Below are positions 1 through 7,375 of a stretch of DNA of 10,356 bases, piece after piece (position 1 is the stretch's first letter; every line of letters begins with the position of its first letter). The translations under genes were made by a program, and so were the position numbers. A model generated the notes under the pieces. It had not been told where the DNA came from. It saw nothing but the letters and a program-made list of their open reading frames with translations, and made no database searches. The DNA is taken from positions 1-10,356 of the forward strand of contig JAGPDJ010000052.1 of assembly GCA_018057635.1 (NCBI GenBank), read 5' to 3'. This stretch comes from Ferruginibacter sp. GTDB lineage: Bacteria; Bacteroidota; Bacteroidia; Chitinophagales; Chitinophagaceae.

Positions 1-592
1 CTACGCAGCCGCTTAAAAATGCCCTTAGGTGCAGTTCAATATCCTGCCAAAGCAAGAGGCTTTCTTTAAACATTCCCATTTTTACAAAACTTTCTTTTTT
101 CCAAATGGTGCCGGTTCCCTGGCAAATAGGGTCGCCGGTGAGCAGCCGGTTAATTTCGTCTTCATCTTTATCTATATTCCACAATAATTTTAAATCATCG
201 GGTTTTTGTTTAAAAAGTAATGTAGGAAAATAAATAAAATCGGCTTCTGTATCTTCCTGCATGGCTTTTACTCTTTGCTCCAGGCAAAAAGAGGCAATTA
301 AATCATCGGTATCTAAACAAATAAGGTAGTGGCCGGTACTATTTTCTATAGCAATATTGCGGCAACTACATGCGCCTTTGGGCTCACGCTGGCGTTTAAA
401 AATTTTTACCCGTTTATCTTTTGCAGCATAGCTTTCTAATTTTTGCCAGCTCTCATCGGTACTGCCGTCATCTACTATTACCCACTCCCAGTGCGGATAG
501 GTTTGTGCAAAAATAGACTCTGCGGTTTCATCAATAATATAAGCCCGGTTGAAAGAAGGGGTGATTATGGATACAACAGGTGGGTTAAACAT
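1..592 (-). CDS. Family 2 glycosyltransferase (C-terminal part beyond left edge)
   Basis: This gene starts at ATG 592-590 and stays open to the window edge, giving 197 codons; its stop lies outside. It should transfer a sugar from a nucleotide donor to the growing glycan at the cytoplasmic face of the inner membrane. The start VVSIITPSFNRAYIIDETAE (residues 6-25) is the typical GT-A opening of GT2 enzymes. It is followed by VDDGSTDES (about 40-48), which binds the nucleotide, and LDTDD (93-97), the DXD-type metal site. LLWQDIELHLRA near residues 180-191 fits the usual catalytic/acceptor region. The donor and acceptor cannot be told. It follows the wzt gene after 25 bases, so it is probably in the same transcript. 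No clear Shine-Dalgarno sequence precedes the ATG, which is common in Bacteroidota. Family assignment is firm; specificity is unknown. Confidence 0.93.
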   Translation of the reverse strand, partial: MFNPPVVSIITPSFNRAYIIDETAESIFAQTYPHWEWVIVDDGSTDESWQKLESYAAKDKRVKIFKRQREPKGACSCRNIAIENSTGHYLICLDTDDLIASFCLEQRVKAMQEDTEADFIYFPTLLFKQKPDDLKLLWNIDKDEDEINRLLTGDPICQGTGTIWKKESFVKMGMFKESLLLWQDIELHLRAFLSGCV

Positions 593-617
593 GCTAACAA
601 AAATAGCTTCAATTCAC

Positions 618-1898
618 TTAAGGTATAGAAATTACCTTCCATTCTAGTTTGGGATGTATTACACCAAGTGGCTTTCCTTGTGAAACACCAATTTGACATT
701 CCATTAATTCGGAAATAATAAAGCTCAAATTTAAGTGGCCAAATATTTCTTTTTCGCCGGGTATATCCACCTTTACTTCAATAAAATATTTACCTATATT
801 TAAAAAATGTGCCGGTATTTTTAAGATACTGGAAAAAGTTCCTCCCTGCCTTTCTCCCCTGCCTGCGGCCATTACATCTGCGGTTTCAAATATGTTAAAC
901 CCTTCAATAGTTTTTAAGGTGAAAATTATCCTCAGGTTATTTATAGTTGACAACAAGTGATAATTCAGTTCAATGAGTACAGCACTATCCGATAAAAAAT
1001 TATTGGACAGTTTATTGTCTTCCCCTTTTATTTGCAAATAGTTGAGTTGTACCTCAGAATTTGCATATTTACTACAATCGAGGTAGGGCGCATCTTCGCC
1101 AGTTTCGGCCTGCATGGCAGAATATTTGGTTATGGCCTCCTGCATGGTTCCATTATAAATAAGGCCGCCGTATTGCATAATAATACCATGTTTGCAAAGT
1201 GAAATGAGTGTACCCATATTATGGCTTACAAATAAAACGGTTCGGCCTTCGCTTTCGCTTACCTCACTCATTTTACCAATACATTTTTTTTGAAATTCCA
1301 TATCGCCTACGGCCAGTACTTCATCTACAATAAGTATTTCACTTTCCAGGTATGCGGCCACGGCAAAGGCCAGCCTCACATACATGCCACTGCTGTAGCG
1401 CTTTACCGGCGTATCAATATAGCGTTCTACACCGGCAAAATCTACAATAGCATCAAACTTGCGTTTAATTTCATTTTTTGTCATGCCCAAAATGGCGCCG
1501 TTTAAAAATATATTGTCCCTGCCGCTCAGTTCCGGGTGAAAGCCGGTGCCTACTTCAAGTAAAGAAGCTATGCGGCCTTTGGCTTTAAAATATCCTGTAG
1601 TTGGTGATGTTACCCTCGATAATATTTTTAATAAGGTAGATTTTCCTGCACCGTTTTTACCAATGATGCCCAGTACTTCACCTTGTTTTACTTCAAAACT
1701 TACGTCTTTAAGCGCCCACACAAATTCACTGCCTTTTTGATCTCTTATATTTTCCTGGCCAAGGCGAAGAAAGGGATCTTCTTTGCCACGGGCTAGTTGC
1801 CACCAGCGATGAAGGTCGTTGCGTAATGTGCCGCTGCCCACCTGTCCTAGTCTATAAAGTTTGGAAAGATTGTGTATGTCAATAACGGTTTCTGCCAT
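618..1898 (-). CDS. wzt: Polysaccharide ABC transporter ATP-binding protein with C-terminal Wzt carbohydrate-binding domain
   Basis: This is the ATPase that powers export of a lipid-linked polysaccharide through the Wzm channel. In its 426 residues, Walker A (GKNGAGKST) is at about 80-88, the ABC signature YSSGM at 168-172, Walker B ILIVDE at 188-193 and the H-loop His at 226. The region around residues 18-60, before the core, has the long N-terminal extension seen in Bacteroidota Wzt proteins. Residues from about 270 to 426 match in size and beta-rich character the Wzt_C domain, which in E. coli O8/O9a recognises the finished chain and sets substrate specificity. The stop of wzm and this ATG are one base apart, so translation is probably coupled. 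The part coding for the ATPase core is richer in G+C than the C-terminal part (line 1381-1440 counts 30/60 G+C, line 961-1020 counts 20/60). Residues 127-199 are shared without change with the second wzt at the right edge. Confidence 0.96.
   Translation of the reverse strand: MAETVIDIHNLSKLYRLGQVGSGTLRNDLHRWWQLARGKEDPFLRLGQENIRDQKGSEFVWALKDVSFEVKQGEVLGIIGKNGAGKSTLLKILSRVTSPTTGYFKAKGRIASLLEVGTGFHPELSGRDNIFLNGAILGMTKNEIKRKFDAIVDFAGVERYIDTPVKRYSSGMYVRLAFAVAAYLESEILIVDEVLAVGDMEFQKKCIGKMSEVSESEGRTVLFVSHNMGTLISLCKHGIIMQYGGLIYNGTMQEAITKYSAMQAETGEDAPYLDCSKYANSEVQLNYLQIKGEDNKLSNNFLSDSAVLIELNYHLLSTINNLRIIFTLKTIEGFNIFETADVMAAGRGERQGGTFSSILKIPAHFLNIGKYFIEVKVDIPGEKEIFGHLNLSFIISELMECQIGVSQGKPLGVIHPKLEWKVISIP
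1306..1525. repeat. Direct repeat copy 1 (wzt ATPase core)
   Basis: This segment inside the complete wzt aligns without gaps to 10137-10356 in the partial wzt. A hand count gives 205 of 220 identical bases, and all 15 differences leave the protein unchanged. Both copies have the same orientation, offset by 8,831 bases. The match breaks down at the codons just after Walker B (VGD). On the other side it may continue past the window, because the second copy is cut by the right edge. Confidence 0.95.
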
Positions 1899-1899
1899 A

Positions 1900-2766
1900 T
1901 TAAACGGTATCCATAAATGTTTTTTCCACCTTGTTGAAGATTAAGGTGCCTATAAGTAAAATAATGATTGTTACCAATGAGCTGTAGCCTAAATACATCC
2001 AGCTAAATTCTCCTTTTCCTAAAAATGCATACCTAAAGGTTTCTATAATAGCGGTAAACGGGTTGGCCAGCAGCAGCCATTTATATTTTTCTGAAGCAAG
2101 GCTTAAGGGATAAACCACCGGAGTGGCAAACATCAATAACTGAATGCCAAAACTGAGAAGAAAACGTAAATCCCGGTACTTTGTGGTAAGCGATGAAAAA
2201 ATAATACCCAGGCCCAGCGCCAGCCCGGCCATGAGCGCTATTAATACGGGTAGCAGCAACATGGATTCCCAATGCGGATGAATTGTGTTTGTTGCTAACA
2301 GGTAGTACAACCAAATAATAAGGAACAACATAAACTGTATGCCCAGCCGCATGAGGTTGGAAACTACAATTGAGATTGGTATTACCAGCCTTGGAAAATA
2401 GATTTTGCCAAAAATGGCGGCATTGGCAATAAAGGTATCGGAGGTTTTGGTGAGTGATTCGGAAAAATAATTCCAAATGGTAATGCCGGCAAGGTAAAAT
2501 AATAAGGGCGGCACTTCATCGGTAGAAAGTTTGGCTACTTTAAAAAAGATGAGAAAATACATTGCCGTGGTAAGCAAGGGTTGCAGAAAAAACCAGATGG
2601 GGCCCAGGATGGTTTGCTTGTAGTACGCCACAAAGTCCCGGCGTACCAACAACAATAGTAAATCCCTGTACCGCCACACTTCTTTAAAGTTGAGTTTAAA
2701 GAGGGATGACTTTGGTTCTACAACCAGGTCCCATTCTCCGTTATGTATTTTAGGTTCGGCGGGCAT
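1900..2766 (-). CDS. wzm: Polysaccharide ABC transporter permease (ABC-2 type)
   Basis: This is the membrane subunit of a Wzm/Wzt exporter, which moves a lipid-linked polysaccharide from the cytoplasm to the periplasmic side of the inner membrane. It has 288 residues, normal for the family (about 260-290). A soluble amphipathic N-terminus (1-50) with VRRDFVAYYKQTILGP leads into roughly six hydrophobic segments, near 55-75, 88-105, 128-158, 167-190, 203-224 and 258-277. Family hallmarks are GPIWFFLQPL (55-64), FGKIYFPRLVIP (119-130), TTKYRDLRF and the NPFTAIIETFRYAFLG stretch before the last segment. The ATG at 2766-2764 follows a 310-base gap, so wzm-wzt-GT2 may have its own promoter or may be read through from upstream. 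Its base composition (line 2221-2280 counts 33/60 G+C) is higher than that of the genes upstream. Confidence 0.95.
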   Translation of the reverse strand: MPAEPKIHNGEWDLVVEPKSSLFKLNFKEVWRYRDLLLLLVRRDFVAYYKQTILGPIWFFLQPLLTTAMYFLIFFKVAKLSTDEVPPLLFYLAGITIWNYFSESLTKTSDTFIANAAIFGKIYFPRLVIPISIVVSNLMRLGIQFMLFLIIWLYYLLATNTIHPHWESMLLLPVLIALMAGLALGLGIIFSSLTTKYRDLRFLLSFGIQLLMFATPVVYPLSLASEKYKWLLLANPFTAIIETFRYAFLGKGEFSWMYLGYSSLVTIIILLIGTLIFNKVEKTFMDTV

Positions 2767-2782
2767 TACTTTGTATTGTAGA

Positions 2783-2796
2783 AAACATTTATGTTT
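2783..2796. repeat. Short inverted repeat upstream of wzm
   Basis: AAACAT and ATGTTT form perfect 6-base arms around a 2-base centre, 17 bases before the wzm start codon. In an AT-rich gap this could be chance. It could also be a small operator or a weak hairpin near the translation start. No regulator gene is nearby to support a role. Confidence 0.25.
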
Positions 2797-2821
2797 ATAA
2801 AATTATTTTTATGCAGATGTA

Positions 2822-3010
2822 TTAATTTTCTTTAGCAGCAGATTTTTTAATTTTTTCTGCAATTAATGCTTCTGCTCCACTACCTTCTCTTACAAATAAC
2901 TTCTTTTCATCTTCGCAGTAATGGCAGCAATTGCAAACCTATTCTTGATCAAAAAAAATATTCGAATCATCATTTGAATCCAAAATACACTTTTTACACT
3001 GCTGATACAT
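2822..3010 (-). pseudogene. Decayed N-terminal fragment of a WbpG/PseA-type N-acetyl sugar amidotransferase
   Basis: Reading the minus strand from ATG 3010-3008 gives MYQQCKKCILDSNDDSNIFF, then DQE, an in-frame TAG (2941-2939), then VCNCCHYCEDEKKLFVREGS and a Lys-rich helix ending at TAA (2824-2822). The layout is that of the N-terminus of N-acetyl sugar amidotransferases: a CxxC pair, an ITFDENGVC-like stretch, a second CxxC pair, then a charged helix leading to the PP-loop. The intact gene at 5460-4297 shows the same order (CKRC, then FDEDGICSYC, then YED). The TAG falls where the family usually has Gly before Val/Ile-Cys. The fragment ends just before the ATP-binding PP-loop should begin, and no continuation was seen in the remaining 55 bases. 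Both the stop and the truncation make a functional enzyme impossible. It appears to derive from a different family member than the intact neighbour, since the two share the motif pattern but not much other sequence. Confidence 0.82.
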
Positions 3011-3076
3011 AGCTATACCTAAGGGCAACAAACAATAAGTGTTTTACCAATCAACATAAGCTATTTCAAAAAAAAA

Positions 3077-4297
3077 TTAAAAGACAAGACCCTCTCTTTC
3101 GCCCATATTAACATATACACTATACCAATCACAATCTTTTACAAATGATGTCCACTTGTTAATTGAAAGTATTTCTGATTTACTTCCCGGAACAAATCGT
3201 TGACGTAAAAAGTCGGGATAATAATCAGGCTGACCCGGAATTTCTAAATTTTTCAGCATATCAGCCACAATTTTGGCCGAAGAGTTATTCCTAAGTGCAT
3301 ATTCTCTTCCTTTTATGGCAAGTTCTTTTATTAATTGAGGATTTGTTAAAAGTGTTTTAAGTTGCTTATATATATTGTCAGCATTAATATTCATAACAGG
3401 CGGACAGAAAACCTGTGGCGAATTATTGATGTATCGTGTGGCAACTGCACAGCCACTCATCATGGCTTCAAACGAAAGAGTTCCAGGACCGTTATAAACA
3501 ATTTCATCAACAAGTATATCTGCTTGCGAAAGCAACTGAAGCAATTCATCATTTGGCATATTGCGAACAGACATCAGTTCAAAAGCGACTCCTTCATTTT
3601 TCAGACTTGCTAAAGTAGCTTCAATAATATCAGTTCCTTTTTTAAAAGGAACAGAAGGTGCGTGCACAATTTTCGGTATTTTGTTACCAGGAACATGATA
3701 AACAAATTTGCCGGTATTTAACGGTACCTGCAAGTGATAATAGGGTTTCATTTGCAATCCTGCCTGGTCGGGTACTGAATAAATTAGATCAGAATATTTT
3801 TCTGCATTCCTGATAAGCTGAAGGTGATAATCTATATACTCATTATCCAATTCTTTCGGGAAGTTCCACTTACTTACATCAAACTCCTGCTTAAATGCTT
3901 TGAAGTATCTTACATCAGAACCAACAAAAACAGAAATGATTTTCTTGTTTCTTTTTCTTGCATACAAAAGTTCTGCAGATGATGGTAAGAAAGGGTGCCA
4001 CATCTGAATAATAACATCATGTTTGTCAATTAAAGAATGAATTAACTTTTTATACGTCCGGCTTTTCCATTCATTTTTAATTTTTCGCTTAACTCTTTTT
4101 AAAAACTGATGACGAAGCAATTGCCTTGAATCAATTTTATAGCGAAACATTTCATCAAAAACATAATCATAATCAACATCAAAAAAAGAAGATTTTTTAA
4201 ATACTGCAGTTGTAACCTCGTGGCCAAATGATTCAAATCCTGATTTATATTGTTGAATCCAGCCTGCAACATCTTCTGTTCCTATCAGTATTTTCAT
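3077..4297 (-). CDS. GT4-like glycosyltransferase
   Basis: This 406-residue protein has the two-domain look of a GT-B glycosyltransferase. It opens with MKILIGTEDVAGWIQQYKSG and has FVGSDVRYFKAF at about 124-135 in the N-terminal domain. The C-terminal domain begins near HAPSVPFKKGTDII (212-225), the usual phosphate-binding/linker signature of GT4 enzymes. It ends with NGPGTLSFEAMMSGCAVA (269-286), the donor-binding motif with its conserved Glu (277). It probably adds one sugar of the repeat unit at the cytoplasmic membrane face. Its ATG shares one base with the stop of the amidotransferase gene (TAATG), so it is likely translated together with it and may handle the amidinated sugar. Donor and acceptor are unknown. 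The stop TAA is followed directly by a T-rich run and then the amidotransferase remnant. Confidence 0.88.
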   Translation of the reverse strand: MKILIGTEDVAGWIQQYKSGFESFGHEVTTAVFKKSSFFDVDYDYVFDEMFRYKIDSRQLLRHQFLKRVKRKIKNEWKSRTYKKLIHSLIDKHDVIIQMWHPFLPSSAELLYARKRNKKIISVFVGSDVRYFKAFKQEFDVSKWNFPKELDNEYIDYHLQLIRNAEKYSDLIYSVPDQAGLQMKPYYHLQVPLNTGKFVYHVPGNKIPKIVHAPSVPFKKGTDIIEATLASLKNEGVAFELMSVRNMPNDELLQLLSQADILVDEIVYNGPGTLSFEAMMSGCAVATRYINNSPQVFCPPVMNINADNIYKQLKTLLTNPQLIKELAIKGREYALRNNSSAKIVADMLKNLEIPGQPDYYPDFLRQRFVPGSKSEILSINKWTSFVKDCDWYSVYVNMGEREGLVF

Positions 4298-5460
4298 TAA
4301 TTTTTTACTGTAAACTTGTCGTAAAAACTTCGAGTTACATATCCGCCTTTATAAAGCAACCAGAATACCGGCCTTAACTTTATAAATGTTTCTTTATATG
4401 TTTTATAATCCCTGTATGATTTTTTAGGTAAATTCATAATAGCTTCAAATTCTTCTTCGGTAAGGCTTAAGCGGGTATAAACTTCTTCAAGGATAGTTTG
4501 ATCAAACGGTTTGGGTTCCTGTATTTTCTCCAGTGCCATCTCTCTTGTCATCTGCCCCGAGCGTACATGAGCAGAAAACTCACTCCAACGCAAATCAATA
4601 TCAAATTTTTTTGGGAGATAAAAATTATTGCAGAAGTAGGCTGTTCTGTTTTCCATGTGATGGCCGCCATACCATTGCCATTGATAATTGTCGGAAAGAT
4701 ATTTTTTAGTTGCTTCCCTATTATAATCAAGGAAATATAATGGCCGCTGTTTTTTTATTTTATTCCACAACATCCATTTAAACCATTTAGACATATACAA
4801 CAGCGGAATCGTTTTTACCGGCATGGTTCCAAATTTTTTTTGAATCCCTGTTATATACTTTGCATCCATATAAAACCAGCCTGGAGGCGAAATACCTTCA
4901 GATCTGAAGGAATGCCCTTCCCAAATATATTTGATCTTAAATTTTTCGCAGGCCATATAATGCGTTGTTGCAAGAGCAAGGTCAGTTGCCGCTTCAATTT
5001 CAGGCACAGAAGCAAGCATCAACGATTTCATTACATCATTCACTTCATGGCTATCAGCTACATGGGTAAACAAATCAACATGCAGTTTTTCAAGTACATT
5101 CTTGATATTTTCAACAGCAATTTTTGTATTCCAGGTATTATCATAATGTGCTGCAAGGGGGCGCAGGCCAAGATCTTTTGCCAGCGTGATCATAAAAGAA
5201 GAATCACACCCGCCGCTAACACCAATTACCACATCGTAATCTTTACCCTTTCCTTCTTTTCTAATTTCAGCAGCCATTTGTTCCAGCCGGTTTTTCCCTT
5301 CAGTTCCTGTAGGATAATTATGCTGCATATCTTCATATTGCCTGCAATAACTGCAAATACCATCTTCATCAAACGTTATGGCTGGTATCTGGCTGTGATA
5401 AATACATCTTTTACAAAATGTAACACCGGTTGGTATTTTCGTTTGAACTACTGTTTGCAC
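4297..5460 (-). CDS. wbpG: N-acetyl sugar amidotransferase (WbpG/PseA family)
   Basis: This enzyme uses ATP and ammonia to turn an N-acetyl group of a nucleotide sugar into an acetamidino group. In Pseudomonas aeruginosa WbpG acts with dedicated HisH and HisF proteins, which supply the ammonia from glutamine. The 387 residues show CKRC (16-19) and CSYC (36-39), a likely zinc site. The PP-loop VSGGCDSS (81-88) adenylates the substrate, and HYDNTWN (105-111) follows it. The start is GTG at 5460-5458: it shares a base with the hisF-like stop (TAGTG), and the first internal Met (45) would remove the Cys motifs. The gene sits directly after hisH and hisF copies, which strongly supports the assignment. 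The sugar substrate is not known. Possible products include an acetamidino form of a 2,4-diacetamido-trideoxyhexose or of a diacetamido uronic acid. Confidence 0.93.
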   Translation of the reverse strand: MQTVVQTKIPTGVTFCKRCIYHSQIPAITFDEDGICSYCRQYEDMQHNYPTGTEGKNRLEQMAAEIRKEGKGKDYDVVIGVSGGCDSSFMITLAKDLGLRPLAAHYDNTWNTKIAVENIKNVLEKLHVDLFTHVADSHEVNDVMKSLMLASVPEIEAATDLALATTHYMACEKFKIKYIWEGHSFRSEGISPPGWFYMDAKYITGIQKKFGTMPVKTIPLLYMSKWFKWMLWNKIKKQRPLYFLDYNREATKKYLSDNYQWQWYGGHHMENRTAYFCNNFYLPKKFDIDLRWSEFSAHVRSGQMTREMALEKIQEPKPFDQTILEEVYTRLSLTEEEFEAIMNLPKKSYRDYKTYKETFIKLRPVFWLLYKGGYVTRSFYDKFTVKN

Positions 5461-6221
5461 TATATTAATATTTTTTCCAGTTCGATACGGGGTGGAAAAT
5501 TGATGAGTACGCCCATTCCTTTTTTTTGGTACACTACCATGCTTCCCAATGCGAGCCCTGATGCTTTGCCTTCTTTTGCTGCTTGTGACAGATTTTCAGG
5601 GTTGCCAGCACCACCATTTACAATTACAGGTATGGTTACAGCAGCAGTAACCTGTTTGATCAATTCAAGATCATAACCCTGCCATGTTCCTTCCCGGTCA
5701 ACTGCTGTTAACAAAATTTCACCGGCACCTGCCGACACCATCCGCTTTACAAAATCAACGGGGTGCTCGCCTGTTGATTTCGTACCACGCTTGTAAACCA
5801 CTTCATATTTTCCCCAGAAATTTTTCTTTACATCAACCGATACAACAACAGCCTGGCTTCCAAAATCTTTTGCAGCCGCCGTAATGAGTGCTGGATTTTT
5901 TATTGCCATTTGGTTAAAGGAAACTTTTTCAACACCTATGCCAAGTATTTTTCTTACCTGTTCCATTGTGGAAATTCCACCACCGTAACAAAGTGGCATA
6001 AAACATTCGCTTGCTATATCACTAATTACTTTGTAATTCGGCTCCCTGTTTTCAATACTTGCAGTGATATCAAGAAAAATGAGTTCATCCACTTCTTTTT
6101 CGTTGTAGATTTTTATTGCGTTAATCGGGTCGCCAATGTAAGCAGGTTTTTTAAATTTTACAGTTTTATACAAGCCCTTATTGTAGTAAAGCAAACAGGG
6201 CATTACTCTTGTTTTAAGCAT
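5460..6221 (-). CDS. hisF: HisF-like ammonia-channel subunit for the sugar amidotransferase
   Basis: This 253-residue TIM-barrel protein aligns with imidazole glycerol phosphate synthase HisF over its whole length, with almost no gaps through residue 130. The start MLKTRVMPCL corresponds to MLAKRIIACL of Thermotoga maritima HisF, but the next residue, the catalytic Asp11, is Leu here. Asp130 (VVVSVD) is kept, and Asp176 is Glu. Arg5, Glu46, Lys99 and the equivalent of Glu167 (here 168), which form the ammonia gate of T. maritima HisF, are all present. The phosphate-site glycines GGG (80-82) and NGGAG (202-206) are also present. The likely role is to dock HisH and pass ammonia to the WbpG-type enzyme, not histidine synthesis. 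It overlaps hisH by one base (TGATG) and the amidotransferase by one base (TAGTG). No other his gene lies nearby. Confidence 0.93.
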   Translation of the reverse strand: MLKTRVMPCLLYYNKGLYKTVKFKKPAYIGDPINAIKIYNEKEVDELIFLDITASIENREPNYKVISDIASECFMPLCYGGGISTMEQVRKILGIGVEKVSFNQMAIKNPALITAAAKDFGSQAVVVSVDVKKNFWGKYEVVYKRGTKSTGEHPVDFVKRMVSAGAGEILLTAVDREGTWQGYDLELIKQVTAAVTIPVIVNGGAGNPENLSQAAKEGKASGLALGSMVVYQKKGMGVLINFPPRIELEKILI

Positions 6222-6838
6222 CAGAGCGAAGCAAAGTTTTTTAATAATTGCATACCAAATTTGTGGCTTTTTTCAGCATGAAACTGAACGCCCATAATAT
6301 TTTCGTGCTGCACAGCACATGTAAAATCAATCCCATAATGGCAGGAAAGAAGTTCATCCTGTAATTGCATACATTTTACATAATAAGAATGAACAAAATA
6401 AAACCTGGGAGGAACTGTTAGTTCATTTACCAAAGGATGCTCTTTTGAAATTTTCACTTCGTTCCAGCCCATGTGTGGTACTTTTAAATGAGCAAGATCA
6501 TCATTAATTTGAAACCTTACCGTAAAAGCATCAATCCATCCAAGACCTGGAAGTGACCCTTCTTCACTTCCTTTAGTAAGTAATTGCATTCCAAGACAAA
6601 TTCCCAGTATAGGTTTTTTATCTTCCTTTGCAGCTTTATTCAGTGTTTGTAATAGACCTGATTCATGAATTTTTTCCATTCCTTTATCAAAAGCTCCCAC
6701 ACCTGGCAAAATAATTTTATCGGCCTGCTCAATCACTGTTACTTCACTTGTAATTACAGAATCCGTGCTTCCCACTTTTATTAGCATATTTTGGATAGAG
6801 CCCAAATTCCCAATACCATAATTAACAATAGCAATCAT
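6221..6838 (-). CDS. hisH: HisH-like glutamine amidotransferase subunit
   Basis: This class I glutamine amidotransferase releases ammonia from glutamine for the HisF/WbpG pair. The 205 residues include YGIGNLGSIQNML (8-20), LPGVGAFDKGM (44-54) and the nucleophile motif GICLGMQLL with Cys81. GVQFHAEKSHKFG (183-195) gives the His187 and Glu189 of the triad. The usual Pro between His and Glu is Ala here, which should not remove activity. The length is normal for HisH (about 200). It is followed by hisF with a TGATG overlap and preceded by the acetyltransferase after 9 bases. Its place in a polysaccharide cluster beside a WbpG-type gene marks it as the HisH2-like paralogue used for sugar amidination, not the histidine-pathway enzyme. 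The assignment to the family is firm. Confidence 0.94.
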   Translation of the reverse strand: MIAIVNYGIGNLGSIQNMLIKVGSTDSVITSEVTVIEQADKIILPGVGAFDKGMEKIHESGLLQTLNKAAKEDKKPILGICLGMQLLTKGSEEGSLPGLGWIDAFTVRFQINDDLAHLKVPHMGWNEVKISKEHPLVNELTVPPRFYFVHSYYVKCMQLQDELLSCHYGIDFTCAVQHENIMGVQFHAEKSHKFGMQLLKNFASL

Positions 6839-6847
6839 AAAATCAGA

Positions 6848-7369
6848 TTATCTGTCTGCAATTTTTTTGGCTGGTACTCCACCCCACACTTCGCCAGCTG
6901 GCACATTTTTAGTTACAACTGCGCCGGCAGCTATAATAGCTCCTTTGCCAATTGATACACCCGGAAGTATAGTTGCATTCACACCAATATCACAACCTTC
7001 TTCAAGTATTACCTGTTTGCATTCAAGTGATGAAAACAATACTGATTCATTCTTTAATTCTGGCCGGTGTTGCGATGTAAGTATGGATACCTTCGGCCCA
7101 ATGCCTACTTCATTCCCAATAAGAATACCTCCTGCGCTGTGAAAAAAACAATCCTGACCAATCCATGTATTATTTCCAATTATCAGTTTGTTATTGTAGT
7201 AAGCTTTAAGTATGGTATTGTGGCCAATGTAAACGTTATGACCAATTTCTATATTTTCAGGGTGAAACACAAGAACAGCATTTTCAAAAATTACATTATT
7301 TCCAAGTTTATGAATTTGGCCTGGCTTAAACTTTCCCGTTCCGTGTGATGTAAATAATTTACGCTTCAT
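6848..7369 (-). CDS. Hexapeptide-repeat (left-handed beta-helix) acetyltransferase
   Basis: This 173-residue protein belongs to the LbH acyltransferases, trimers that transfer an acetyl group from acetyl-CoA. Imperfect hexapeptide steps run from about residue 25 to 155 (for example [43 protein letters not shown] and [20 protein letters not shown]). The break near TSQHRPEL (98-105) is the usual external loop with its candidate catalytic His101. [11 protein letters not shown] is the common C-terminal tail. Beside an aminotransferase and an SDR enzyme, the simplest role is N-acetylation of the new amino sugar, giving the N-acetyl group that the amidotransferase could then modify; O-acetylation of the glycan is also possible. 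It starts 6 bases after the SDR gene's stop and ends 9 bases before hisH. Confidence 0.9.
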   Translation of the reverse strand: MKRKLFTSHGTGKFKPGQIHKLGNNVIFENAVLVFHPENIEIGHNVYIGHNTILKAYYNNKLIIGNNTWIGQDCFFHSAGGILIGNEVGIGPKVSILTSQHRPELKNESVLFSSLECKQVILEEGCDIGVNATILPGVSIGKGAIIAAGAVVTKNVPAGEVWGGVPAKKIADR

Positions 7370-7375
7370 ACTTAT

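Larger units (their letters stand above)
2767..3076. other. 310-base intergenic region between GT4 gene and wzm
   Basis: This is the only long gap in the window. About two thirds of it (2822-3010) is the decayed amidotransferase fragment listed separately. The remaining 66 bases next to the upstream gene include a run of nine T on the minus strand (3076-3068) right after the stop codon, without a convincing hairpin. The 55 bases next to wzm are AT-rich and hold a short inverted repeat. On the minus strand 2805-2798 reads TAATTTTA, one base off the Bacteroidota -7 consensus TAnnTTTG, but no matching -33 TTG was found at the right distance. A promoter here is therefore possible but not shown. 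Confidence 0.7.

Noticed and set aside
2081..2476. 131-codon minus-strand open frame inside wzm.
   Set aside because: Wholly within the wzm gene in another frame; the wzm frame carries the membrane segments and family motifs.
2798..2805. TAATTTTA on the minus strand as a Bacteroidota -7 promoter element for wzm.
   Set aside because: One mismatch to TAnnTTTG and no TTG element found at the proper upstream distance; in such AT-rich DNA this is expected by chance.
3068..3102. Possible rho-independent terminator after the GT4-like gene: nine T in a row on the minus strand preceded by AAAGA...TCTTT.
   Set aside because: The arms are only five bases, AT-rich, with a ten-base loop, and lie within the coding end; too weak to call a terminator.
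4840..5676. Long plus-strand open frame of 278 codons opposite the amidotransferase and hisF-like genes.
   Set aside because: It lies antisense to two clearly recognised genes, its translation is rich in Cys, His, Ile and Phe with no known domain, and it crosses a gene junction; a shadow of the real genes.
5460..6838. hisH and hisF as part of a histidine biosynthesis operon.
   Set aside because: No other histidine gene is nearby, the neighbours are sugar genes with a WbpG-type enzyme, and HisF lacks Asp11.
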